Source: Lucifuga dentata
Lineage: Eukaryota > Chordata > Actinopteri > Ophidiiformes > Bythitidae
Reading direction: 5' to 3'
Assembly (NCBI GenBank): GCA_014773175.1
Contig: VXCM01000961.1
Span: forward strand, 186,115 to 250,114
DNA: 64,000 nucleotides
Both the position numbers and the translations under genes were made by a program. Below the pieces are notes generated by a model. It saw only the letters and a list, made by a program, of their open reading frames with translations, was not told the origin of the DNA and did no database searches. Shown here one piece after another: positions 1-11,730 of the stretch. How positions within the stretch are numbered: position 1 is the first letter of the stretch; each line of letters starts with the position of its first letter.

Positions 1-43
<43 letters not shown>
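1..43. repeat. (TC)n microsatellite at window edge
   Basis: Perfect TC dinucleotide run, truncated by the window start. Confidence 0.95.
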
Positions 44-47
<4 letters not shown>

Positions 48-1389
48 ATCTTTCTGGAGCGGTCCCAGCACCAGCCAGGGCCAGGACCCTAACCTTGTAA
101 CCACCCCACACACAGTGTATGTGTCTATGTGTCTGTATGCGTGTGTCAGTATTTGCACTTACGAGTGTGAAATAGAGAGAGAAAGAGAAAGAGAGGGGAG
201 AGACAGAGTCTTTGTGTGTGGTTCAGCCGGAGGGGTTTTTCCTGCGTCCAACACCACTTGATAAAACTTTGTCAGAGAGCCATGGAGACAGCAAGGGAGG
301 GAGAGAAATGGTAGAAAAATAAGACAGGATGTCGAAGGCCTCTTTTCTTCCAGCCCCTTCCCTCTTACTAGCCATCCCACCTAACTCTTTGAATAAGGAT
401 TCAATGAAGACCGAACACAGAGCGTTCTGTTCAGTCCCATTTCCAAGCATGATATTCATAAGAGCTCATGAACCAGGATAAAAAGACAATTTGAACTTTT
501 TCTCTCATCCGCTGTATCAGACATAACCTGTCTTTTCGCCTTAGATTTTCTTACCCTCACTACAGCAGCTCCCATCAGAGGATATGGCAGTGCGGTATTG
601 ATCTGTAAGGGGGGAGAGAGGAAGGAGGGTCTGGGTTTTCATACCTCTCTATGTATGTGGAAATGGCACCTGAAGTCCACTTACCGCTGTGCAGCAGTAG
701 TCCCATGGCAGCAGAAGTGAATGGCTGCTAATTGAATGAGAGATGAAAAGGACAGTAGTTCTACCTGCTCAGTGCCCCCTCCTCCTGTCTGATACTACCT
801 GGTTTTTCATCTGATTTTTTTCTCCTCCACATTTATAAAAGGCCTTCTCTACACAAAGAGACCCATACTTCAGATATTTTTTTTATCAAAACTGCTGATG
901 ACTACAGAAAAATTGCAAAATCAGTGCAGAGGTGAAAACCTTCGCTGGAACACAGAGAAGAGAAACAAGTATTCTTAATTTTTTTTTTTTCCACAAAGGA
1001 ATAAAAAATTCTGTTCACATTTTTATCATAAGTGCTACTACCACTAAACATATACTGTTGTGGAGTGGAAAGGACATTAAAGGACAGTTGGATCCATTGA
1101 ACATTCTTCCAAGAACAAGACCAGCGTTTACCACGGAGTTCATACCTCTTGGTGAGTAAAGTTTTATCATTTAATTGTTCAGTTTATTAGAAACAAAACC
1201 AATTGTGTGACAAAATTGATTCTGACAATCGCATTGAAATGTGGCATAAGCAACGAGAATAATAAAAATAAGAAGGTAACGTCACTGCACAGAGGTGTAG
1301 GAATGTTTTTTAAAGCGAACACAAGCGCTCTGATCTCTTCAGTCAGCTGTCTGCAGAAGTCCTGGCCTGTGATCATTCTGTCATGACTG

Positions 1390-1700
1390 TTGGAGGACTT
1401 AGTTGTTGTTGCCTGTGCTAGGGAGGGTATTAAAGCACGATTTCCCCTCGCCTGCCAATCTCCTGGCACAGAGAAAGAGACTGGCGCCTCTCTATGCTTC
1501 AGCCTGGCAGCGACCCATGCTTACAAAATGGCCGATTCCTGTCTGCCAGCTGTCTCTCTCAGCCAAGATGGCGCTCGGCCGCCTTTTAATGCCCGCTGTT
1601 TGCCATCTGCCCTTTAATTGTTAATGGCTATGCAAATATCTTGTAATTGCATTTGCATGTGCTTGATCTGTAACCCCTCCCCACTCGGCTGTAAATAATA
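1390..1700. promoter_or_regulatory. Candidate conserved enhancer block (octamer/YY1-like/TAAT)
   Basis: Repeat-poor sequence with ATGCAAAT at 1630-1637 and ATTTGCAT at 1651-1658 (inverted octamers 21 bases apart), TAATTG words at 1615-1620 and 1644-1649, and two ATGGC(C/G) words at about 1528 and 1568, the second (CAAGATGGCGCTCGG) close to the YY1 consensus. Looks like a vertebrate conserved noncoding element; conservation itself is not testable here. Confidence 0.35.
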
Positions 1701-3835
1701 GTGTAAGCGTACAGGGAAAAAAGGAAACAGAATCCTGCGTGGTTACTGATTGAATCACAGCAGGAACAATTAGCAAATGAATGTTGCCTGTTGTTGCTCT
1801 GCTCTTTACTCCTCTTTAAGCTCACCTTATTCTGTATGCAAATCACTGTTAGCGTTTACTTGCTTTTGATGCTGGCTGAAAAATGGAGCGTCACCCCGTC
1901 TTTCTCTCAGCTCCTCATTCTGAGACGCTCATGTGTCTTCTCATTGTGCCATATGTGACATCTGCGGTTGGTTGCATTACCAGGGTACCCAGCCTGCTCT
2001 GACAGCCAAAGCCCACACTGTAAAGGAGAGCAGGAGCAAGGGAGAGGCATAACATAATGACCTCATTAGCATGCTCAGCACTCCCTGCTATAGGCCCTGG
2101 TGTGCTGCTGCGCCGTGGGACCCACCGGTGTACGCCCTTCTCACAGCACTCAGCATACAACATTGTGTTCTCCCCACACAATGCGGCGCTTCATACAGGC
2201 TTTATTACGCCTTGTCAAAGTGCACGGGGATCAGGGGTATCAGTGCAGAAGCAGCAGGATACGGGCTGTGTACGTGGAACAGGAGATGTGTCGGTGCTTT
2301 ATGGTCTTAATGTGGTGTTAGCTGTGCTGATGGATCCTCTGTTGCTGCTGTTGTGCATTGGCGTGTTTATGTTTTTGTGTGTGTCCATATGTGGCTACGG
2401 TCCATATCTGTGTGTTTGTGCAATTTGTCCGTTTCCCAGTGAACTCCCAGGGTGTTTGTGGCTGTTTTCACCTGTCAGTGTTAATTACTGCAGGGAGTAT
2501 TTTGGTGAATTGTCTGTATCCTGGAAATAGGCTATCATCCACTCAGAACACCTAGAGTATGGTTCCTCCGTCCATCTGTGGCAGTGTAGCCTTGAACTTC
2601 ACGGTATGGATTGAANCCCCCCCCCCCGCTGTTTGCATTTGACTTAGTCTTTGGTCAAACGTCCTTTCACCACATAAAAACAAAAAAGGGATTCTGCTAA
2701 ATTCCATTGCCTAACCTCTGTCATTGCTAACATGTATTATTCAGCATCTCTAAATGACTGCTTAAAGAACAGTACTATATAAGCCATGTTTTGTACTTGA
2801 AAGGTGGTTTGGGATTATATTGCGCTCAGTTGTCTTTTAAATGTGTGTGACAAACACTGCAGGAGCGTACCGCACTTTCATGTCATTTACCTATCTGAAA
2901 AAGGCCATTTAACCCCATTATCTTTCTCTCCATCGTAGTCAGGCAGTTTTAATCAAGCCCCTCTGTCTAATCAGCCTATGGTGACAGATGAGGGTAAGGT
3001 AAAGCAGAACAGGTTGCAGGTTACTTTAGGTACCCACGATGGCTAGAAGAGCTGCTGGCTGCGGTATTCTTTTGTGGGGACAAGCTAAAAATCTTGGATC
3101 GTTTCAGTGTGGCTGGCAGGGAGGTGCCAACTCACTATTAAATTCTCTTTATTTGTCTATGTATTTTTGTTTTACTTATTTTTTCCATCTTAGTAAATGT
3201 GGAAATCTTTGTTCTCTTTTAATTTGGAGCTCTAGCTCAGACAGCAGCAGAACATTTGCATTAATGACACACAAGTTTCAGAAACAACGAGAGGAAATAA
3301 GATTTAAGGAGAGCGACAGAGAGAAAACAAAAGAGACCGAGTCGTTTGAGCCTTAGAAAATCTTGAATGTGGACATGTGCGTGGGTATTAAAAATGGGTG
3401 GAGATCTCTTCATGGAGGGACTGGGGTGGAGGACAAGCCAAGGGAGGTGGTATGTCTGGATGGTATGCAAGTCTAAGAATAAAGGAGTAGTTTGGGGGTG
3501 AATGGGGTTTCATTTGCATATTCAGAACATTAAGGAGACCATATGTTTTAGAAGCGCCAGACCAACATAACACCCTACCGTAGTAACTATATGTATGCAC
3601 ACGTATGGTACGCTAATCCATATCAAGTACCATTTGGGTATGATTGTGTTCAATCACACTTGCTCACAGTGAAAAAAAGCACCGTCTCCACCAGCAGCTC
3701 CTGCAGAAAGCTTTTATGCTAATGATGGTTATAGGCATGTATGTTACTGTCCTGCTGCCATTATGCATAATTCAGCACAAAGAGAACAGACAGCTGAGGA
3801 CAGAGGACAGTAGATCCTGCTTTAGCTGTAGGTAG

Positions 3836-3838
<3 letters not shown>

Positions 3839-3876
<38 letters not shown>

Positions 3877-3877
3877 N

Positions 3878-3930
<53 letters not shown>
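3839..3930. repeat. (GT)n-(GA)n compound microsatellite
   Basis: GT run to 3891, interrupted by an N at 3877, then a GA run to 3930. Confidence 0.95.
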
Positions 3931-3933
<3 letters not shown>

Positions 3934-5763
3934 CCACTGTTTTCATTCTGAGAAGCTTTAAGGCCAAAGCCAAAGAGATTCACCAGCATTGCTAAATTCT
4001 GCATCCTACACATTCACTAGTAATTTAATTTCTCAAACGATTTTGTGTTATTATTTGTGTAACTGATCATTTGTGATGATAATTCTGGCTACATTCTGAA
4101 TATTAATAAATGTAAAAGTAAATGCATTTTATCTGATCTTATAGCACATTAAAAAATATATTGTTTAGAATGAAATATACCATGGACATACTGAAAAAAG
4201 ATTTGTTCCAAACTCTGAGTCCACCAGATTTATTAATATATAGATGGCAGATATATTTTGGGGGGGTATTTACTAATCATGTTTGTGAAGTGGATTGCGT
4301 GTGGACTGTTCATTTGTGGGTGATTGCCATTCAGTCCGGTGAGGCTTTTTTCACTCTGACTGCTTTTTATTTGCTTAGTTATTGATTGAATGCGTTCCAC
4401 CCACTGAAGTAATAGTTGCTGAAAGCACTTATAGCCATTGCTCAATTCATCCAGGCCGGCCCGCTCTGCATGTTTTTCTTTTTTGTTGTGGCCAAACATA
4501 TAGGTTCTGTCTTAAACCACTTAAAATGAAAAAAAAGAAATTTGAATGGGTTTTCTGATATCTTGTTAATACATCACAGAGATTTAAATTACTCATTTTT
4601 GACATGCCATTTTCAGACACTTCCCTATGTGAAGATGACTTCAAAACATAGGCTTGTACTATTTACTGTGGTCAAGTGAGAACATTTCATTTTGAAGAGA
4701 CTGATAAGACTTCAGGAATGCTTATAGGTACACATTTTTCCATGGGTTGTGCTTAGCATTTTCTTTCATGTGCTTTTACTGCAATTGCAATTACAGTTAC
4801 AGCTGTCCGACCATTACAAAACAAATTAAAAAACATTTTGTTTGTCCAATAATTCTTTAGTCACACAAATTCTTTTTAAGAGTAAAACCTTTTTCTTTTT
4901 TTTTTCTTTTTTTTTGCTCCTATAATGAATTTGGCAGGTTGAAATTTTTATTTTATTGATACTCAACCAAATTTCTTATGTGAAACTGTTCTCTTTAGGA
5001 AGGGATTCCTGCTGCTGCTATAACACTGAGCCCCTGTCCTGATTATAGACTCAGGAAAAACAGTCAGGCATTTATCCAAGTTACTGATTATGTCATTTCA
5101 ACAGGCTGCAAACACTCAGATAGGCTAGACAGCTCTGAGGGGAGAATTATGAAGCCAGAGTGGAATGGAGGCTGTATGAAAAGGAAATGAAAATGGAGTA
5201 CTGCTGTATGTGTGATTAAACTGCCTGCTCGCTAGCAAAAGGCCATGCTGGTGTAGCACAGGCCTGAGATTTGGCCATAATGAAAATGTGCAGGTGGAGG
5301 GGTTTGAACCCCCTGAATGACATATACAATATGTGCACACACACACACACACACGCACTCACACCCCTACACATACATTACATAGGGTATGTATGTGCTG
5401 AATGGCTCATGCGAACCAGGGGAATAATACCAACTGAGTGGGATGAAAAAGTAAATAAAGAAAAGCTTCCGTAATTAAAAACAAGAACTTTGATCAATGT
5501 TTAGGTAATTTATACACCACAGAAAATTCTGGAAAAGTTGAAACAGACAGAAAGAGCCAAAATCCAGCCACATTAATATTAAATTGTGCCTTTCAGATGC
5601 AGTGACAGCATCTAGTCATCAAGCGTGGGAACAGGGTAAATGATTAGGAGATGAGGGTCTGCGCACTGGAGGGGGTTGTAGTTAGTTCATGGCCAGACGC
5701 CCCAGCTGCACTGACTTCCATTCAGAAACAGGTTAGGAAGGATCTCAGAGGTCAAGGTCAGGG

Positions 5764-5793
5764 GTGTGTGTGTGTGGTGTGTGTGTGTGTGTG
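5764..5793. repeat. (GT)n microsatellite
   Basis: GT dinucleotide run with one interruption. Confidence 0.9.
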
Positions 5794-7659
5794 GGGGGGA
5801 TATCAGTGCAGTGAGGGGGGTTGGATCGTCTGCTGTTCATCCCTGGATGGCTGTCTGTCCATAAGTCTCTCTGTGTTTGCTTATTTTATAAGCCGCTTCT
5901 TATTGCTTTGCTCCAGAGACAGCTTCAGTCGAGAAGCAGGGGAACCCAACCCCCCTCCTCAGTCAGCCTCTGGCCGGTCTCCAGTCAGCCCTGAGCCAAA
6001 TCAAGCCAGAAATCAGCCTAGTCTACCCCTTCCCTGGTCAAACAACCCCCAACCAAATACAGTGAAACACAGTCAGACACTTTGACAGCCACCCTAGTCT
6101 GTCTCAGTCTGCTGCCTCCTGTAATTTAACGTGTCGGCTCAGGGTTCATCTCATGTCCACGCTTCAATCAGAAATGTATGGAATTCATGAAATGTACTTC
6201 ATCCATGTGGAAATACTATAAGCTAGACCAGAGGATATTTTATTTTACCCAGTACTTAAAAAATACCAAAATAATTTCATCATGGGTGTGAAACTTTTCA
6301 CCATAATTTGGTTGTGCCATTACTAATGTGTTGTGTCCACCATTTGCTTATTCTTATGTTGCAATATTCCTTTCTTTTCTGTGACACATTTTCTTGATGA
6401 AACATTCCATCAATAGCAATCCTCTTTATTGGTAATATGCAGTTGGTCACTATATCATTGCCATTTCATCAAATGATCTCAGAGGCAAGTGCTTGAGCTT
6501 GCAGCGCTGCTTTGAAATAAACAGTGTAAGCCCTTTAAGAGGAGGGACTGCAGCATGAGAGGAGAGGAGAGGAGAGGAGAAATGGGGAGGCGAGGAGAAA
6601 CAAGCTAACCCACCCTGCGGTAGCCTGCTTCCATACTTCATGGGGGACTTATGCTTCATTAGACTGTCTGAAAGAAAGACCCGCTTTCCCTCATCACTTC
6701 AGTAGACCAGTTCCCCTCTCCTCCATAGCCTGGAGGGCACTCCTACAAAACCCACCTCCCTTACCCCCTGTTTTCCTCCTCATTTTTTTCTCCCACCTCC
6801 TAATCGTCTCAACTCGCTCTGAAATCAAGCTTAGTAACGGCAGTTTTGTGAGCCCCTCTGGTACTCCCTCCACCTCCTATCATCCTCTGATCCCCACCAG
6901 CTCCCCTTCTCTCCTCATTCACTCACCTTGGTCAGACACACTACCCACCCACTGCTTAAATCCCTATCAGCATGTCAAGTAAAATGTCTGCCCAGCTGGG
7001 GTTGACACACATATGCACACACACCCACACTCACACACACATATAAATATAAATGCACAGCACACACAATCTTTTGCTTGCTTCTGGGGTTTAGCCTTCC
7101 TCCCCGCTGACCCCTTTCACCCGTATTTTGCTCTCTTCCCCTCTTTCTGCCTCTTTTTCCCTCTCTCCCTCTCCTCAGGCAGTGATCTGACAGGATGGCT
7201 TGGCTAGCTGACTATATCTGCAAGATGTTTATCGCAGGGCTTCGCTGTGTTTTTTCTCTGACTACCTGGTTTTTTTTTTTTTTCAGAATTAAAGCTTTTC
7301 CTCCAAAATCGAAACTGTACCTTAGGCCATGTTCATCATCACTTAACAGGAATCCCACCCTCTTAATTTGTTACCGAAAAATCTGGCATGTTTATGGAAC
7401 TAAAATACCTTTGCTGCATGTTAAAAAAAAAAGGGTGGGGGGGTAGTATTTTTTAAATCTCTCTACCAGATATCATTGCAGGTATTTTCTAGGGCATGAA
7501 AATTCAAACATAGGAATATTCATCTAACATGTATTTTTGTCAAAGATTTTTAAGCTATTTTTGCATTTTATCTCAGTTATCTTAGTTATTTTTTAACAAA
7601 ACAACTTTTCACTGAGATATTATTATTAAGTGCATTATGATGAAGATGTTCCCTACTTG

Positions 7660-8110
7660 CACAACAGAATGTGGAGCTCAAATCCTGTGTGTTGATTCAT
7701 TATAATTTGCATATCTGTCGGCAGTGTAACCAACTGTGTTTATTTTATTGAGCATCTCATATAAGGGAAAGTAATTTAAATTCACTTGTTTAAGTTTATT
7801 CTCGATTTAATCTTTTACTCTGAATCGCTCCAAAAATACCCACGTTATTCTCGCCGCATGGCTCGTAAAAATTGTTTTCTTAATTTGAGTCTATATTTGA
7901 TCTCACAGTGCTACAAAATGCTGGTAAACCTCTATATTTCCTGTCCTTCTGGCTCCCATGCGCACTGCTGATGTCATTAACATAGAGGGGAACAGGAAAC
8001 ACCGAGATCCCTGCAGATTTAAAAACACGCACCTCCCCTGCTTCTCACCGCAGAATAAAGTGATCGTTTCCTGTTTTATTCCCCTCCAACCCACCTTTCA
8101 ATCATTACTG
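7660..8110. promoter_or_regulatory. Candidate conserved noncoding block
   Basis: Repeat-poor stretch with ATAATTTGCATATC near 7703, several TTTAAT/TAATTT words and TGATGTCATTAACAT near 7970. No coding frame. Enhancer-like by composition only. Confidence 0.25.
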
Positions 8111-8968
8111 TGATTTTTGGGTACAATGACTAGCGAATTCTCAGCAGTGGCCCAGCCTCTGTCAGCGTAGCACCATCTTTATGTAAATGTATTCAGATGC
8201 ATTCTCAGCTCGTAGACTATCATCTCTGCTGGGTGGTGGAGGCTGTTCAGTCTGATTCTTCCTGTAGCTGGCTAGCAGGCTGAAAACGTGCAACAAGCCT
8301 GGTGATTCACGAGGTGGACCCCTGCCAACCAACCAGAGAAACCCCTATTAAACCCTATGCTTATATTAGGCTGTGATTTACAAATGTGCGCTTTCTTGCC
8401 TTTAGGCATATGCACCCCCTATGTCATTTTGCTTTTTCATCAGGCACATTGCAGACAGCTATAGAACAGCGACGAGGGTCCTTGCTGCATGTGCATGTGG
8501 AGATGGGATGGGGAGGGGAGCGAACGAGAAGAGATGTGTGCACATTTTCATCGTAGTGGGTGCTCCTCTCTCCCTTTCTCTATTCATATTGAGATATTCT
8601 TGAGTGCGCCGACACAATTATGCATGCGCGTGCGCACACACACACACACCTGTGCTTCTCAGCCCTAGTTAATTTCTAATGTCGTGAACTTGACTCTCAG
8701 TAGGTTCACTGTTATTCATTTCACTGTCATCCTGTGCACACTGAGACTGAATAAGACTCCACACCAGCTTCACCAGACAGGGCTACTCACACATACACAC
8801 ACACACACACCTATTGTTTCAGTCTCAGGATGTGTGCATTCTCTGGGTAAATGTGTGTGCTGACTACATCAGAGAACACAGTGAGATGGTGCAGTTTGTC
8901 AATGACCTGCTTCTGCTGCAACCAGCTACTGCAAAGTTCACTTCTCTGGTGATTAGAGTGGGAACAGA

Positions 8969-8994
8969 TTTTTTTTTTTTTTTTTTTTTTTTTT
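8969..8994. repeat. Poly(T) tract
   Basis: An uninterrupted T run of about 26 bases. Confidence 0.9.
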
Positions 8995-11471
8995 GTACAG
9001 CCTTCTGCGTGGGATTATATTTTTGTTTGTTTTCAGTCATTTTGGCTTTGGTTTTGATTGTGAACTTGAAATAGTAAATTTGATTATAGTTACTTTTTAT
9101 CTGTGTTGATTTCATATCTCCCAAAATCAAATTAAAAACATAATCTCATTCTTGAACCTCTTGAAGCTTTTTTGATACTTGCTGTCAGTACTTCAAAAAG
9201 TTTTTTTTAATATATAAATATTTCCTTTAAAACCTCAAAACCTTTTCAACCTTCTTTTTTCCTCTTATTCTGTTGACCTTCAGTCTCTTTTTTTTTCTTT
9301 TTCTTTTTTTTTTTTAACTTTGTCCTTCTGGTGTAAGAAACCAGGGGCTGCAGTTTGCTTAGCTGAGTCCATAAAGAGCTGTTTTAAAAAGCTGTGTTAA
9401 CAGAGAAACAAAGCTTTAAATGTGCCCCCCTCTGTGTGGGGGTGGTTCCCATAGGGACGTGGTGTGGCGCTCCATTCGTAGGCCTCTGTCTGGCCTCTCA
9501 TTCAGCCCAACGCTCAGTCACGGTCACTTATGGTAGGAGGGAAAATCACATGATTCAGCCCAGGCCTGATCCAATGACATGTTTTTTTAATGAGGTGCCT
9601 CTATGTCTTTGTTTGGGGACCAAACCAAAGTCCAGACCTTGGTGAGTCTTGCTGAATAAGATGCAAGGCCATGGTCAGCCAAAACTTACAATACACAAAG
9701 AACCTGGCTTCTGTTGAGTGGCTGAATAGATTCTGCTTTCCTCTACACATATCATTAGTTACCGTGATGATACTGATAATTAACTTTATATATTCTAAGG
9801 ATAAACATTTTATTTTTAATAATACTTTTTTGTTGTTTTGTTCTGTGTGAACTGTCTTTGAGGACAAAGGTGTAAATGTGCAGAAAGGACATTTTATTTT
9901 TAACAGAACAAATTGACGTCAAGAGAAGCGCCTATTAGCCATTTCAAGACCTTGTGGTTGTTTTTCCAGGGTCACACACACAGTGTTTTCTTTGCCTTTC
10001 ATTTTCACCGGCCACAGTTGTCTTTTACAGAAAACACCACGCCATATAGCACACATATGTGCACATGTCATACGGTGTGTGTACATCGGTGAGCGTGCCA
10101 GCCGCTCACTGGCTTGTATGTTCAGGGGTGAAGACTGTCATTAAACTGTCTGCCTGCATCACCAGACTCAACTATCACACTGCCGAGCTGTCCACTCCGC
10201 TTCTCAAAGGGCCCTCTCAAACACACACACGTGCACACACACACAGACACACCCTTGGACCTTAGCCAGGATTCACATACACAAACCAAACAGTATGTCT
10301 CTTCACACTCTGCACACTTTGGTGCAACTGATACAAGGTTTTGAAATGTGATATGTAGTGGAATTTGTTTTTAAAGTAAAGCTACAACTTGGCAAAGCTC
10401 ATTAACACAACAACCTTTAATTATTAAGAATAATTTTTTTTTTTCATTTAAATTAAATTTTTACATAATCTCCATAATATTGACAAACACATAACTAGAA
10501 ATGGCTGATTTTTACCAATCAAATCAATATGATATTACCCAGTCTACCTGCTGTGCATATTAGCTGCTTGGCTAAAACACTTTTATGGCTAACCAGTCCA
10601 TCAGTGAGGCTACTTGTTTCTCACATAGTCTGTTCTGTCCTCATGTTCAGATGTGTGGTAATGGAGAATTAGTATGCAGAGAAGCAGACAAACAGCCCTG
10701 TGGATCTAACATGTAGCCAGTCTGGAGTGGAAGAGGAGGAGCATTTTAATGGAAAGAGGGTTAAGTATGTCCACTCCCTCATGTCTTCTCCTATCCTGCG
10801 TTCCCGTCCCTCTTCCCTTTATCCTCTCGGTCCCTATGTCCTGTCCAAAACCTTAATGGGACGTCAGACGGACAGCCTACCAGCCTCCACCCCCCCTTGT
10901 TCTCTCTCCAAAAAGAGCCTCCCCCATCCCCCATACCCCTTCACCCTCATTCCTAGCACCCATAGCTGTTCCTGCTAGCTCTCAGGGCTATTGAAGGGGT
11001 CCCAGACACCCTCCACCCTTCAGCCCGTCAGCCTAACTCTGCATAAATTAGCCATGTCTCCCTGGTGTCTTGTCAGCCTGTTGGGGCACGACTGGTCCCA
11101 GGTCTGCCATCTCCCAATCTGCTGCTCTTGCTCCCCTCATGTTGTCACCTTCTGTCTCCTTTTGCCTCATACCTGTGATGATTGCTGGCATACCTGCTGT
11201 ATGCCAGCAATCATCTTTTGACCAATTTGCCTCCTTTATTCATAACTCCTTCATTGCGTCTCTTATGTCTCCAATTTCTTCCTAAATCAGTATTGCTTCC
11301 TCTCCTGCTTCTTTTGCATTAACCTTCATCTTCCACTTCCTCTTCTACTTTCTATTTTTCCCTGAAATCCCTTGACTCATTGACTCCCACCTTACCTGCT
11401 TTATACTCTCCCCATTTCCCCATTCCCTCTTTACTTTTCTTAGCCTTCTAGCAGCGTGTTACCCAAATTAA

Positions 11472-11510
11472 CCTCTCCTCTCCTCTCCTCTCCTCTCCTC
11501 TCCTCTCCTC
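11472..11510. repeat. (CTCTC)n pentamer array
   Basis: About eight perfect copies of a TCCTC unit. Confidence 0.9.
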
Positions 11511-11514
11511 TTTT

Positions 11515-11730
11515 CAGCCTGGATATTGTTTACATCTGTCTTGCTAATCACTAGCAGAGCCTCTTTAGACCTCACAGATGTTGCAATAATACAGGGGATT
11601 AGTGGGCTTAACACTCGGGCTTATTTGGGGAGTTCTCCTGATGCCCTGGCAGTGCAGCTCATCAGCTCCTCTGAATTTGACCTTTTTCTGTTTTCACTCT
11701 GTGCTCAGATCTGTAGTCCCATGTTTCTTT
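11515..11730. promoter_or_regulatory. Candidate conserved noncoding block
   Basis: After a pentamer repeat, a non-repetitive stretch holds GTTTACATC (forkhead-like), TTGCAATAAT and GGGGATTAGTGG (TAATCC/CRX-type) words. Function inferred. Confidence 0.22.

Noticed and set aside
2057..2530. 157-residue open frame, the longest in the left flank
   Set aside because: Composition follows GT-rich DNA, with no splice context or recognisable domain; overlapping frames in other phases are as long as expected by chance.
5285..5315. T-arm-like GGGGGTTCAAACCCC on the minus strand, possible tRNA
   Set aside because: The upstream 50 bases are CA/GT repeat and cannot form D- and anticodon arms or an acceptor stem.
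5651..6085. 144-residue open frame
   Set aside because: Reads through a GT microsatellite (VCVVCVCVWGG) and low-complexity Pro/Ser text; not a protein signature.
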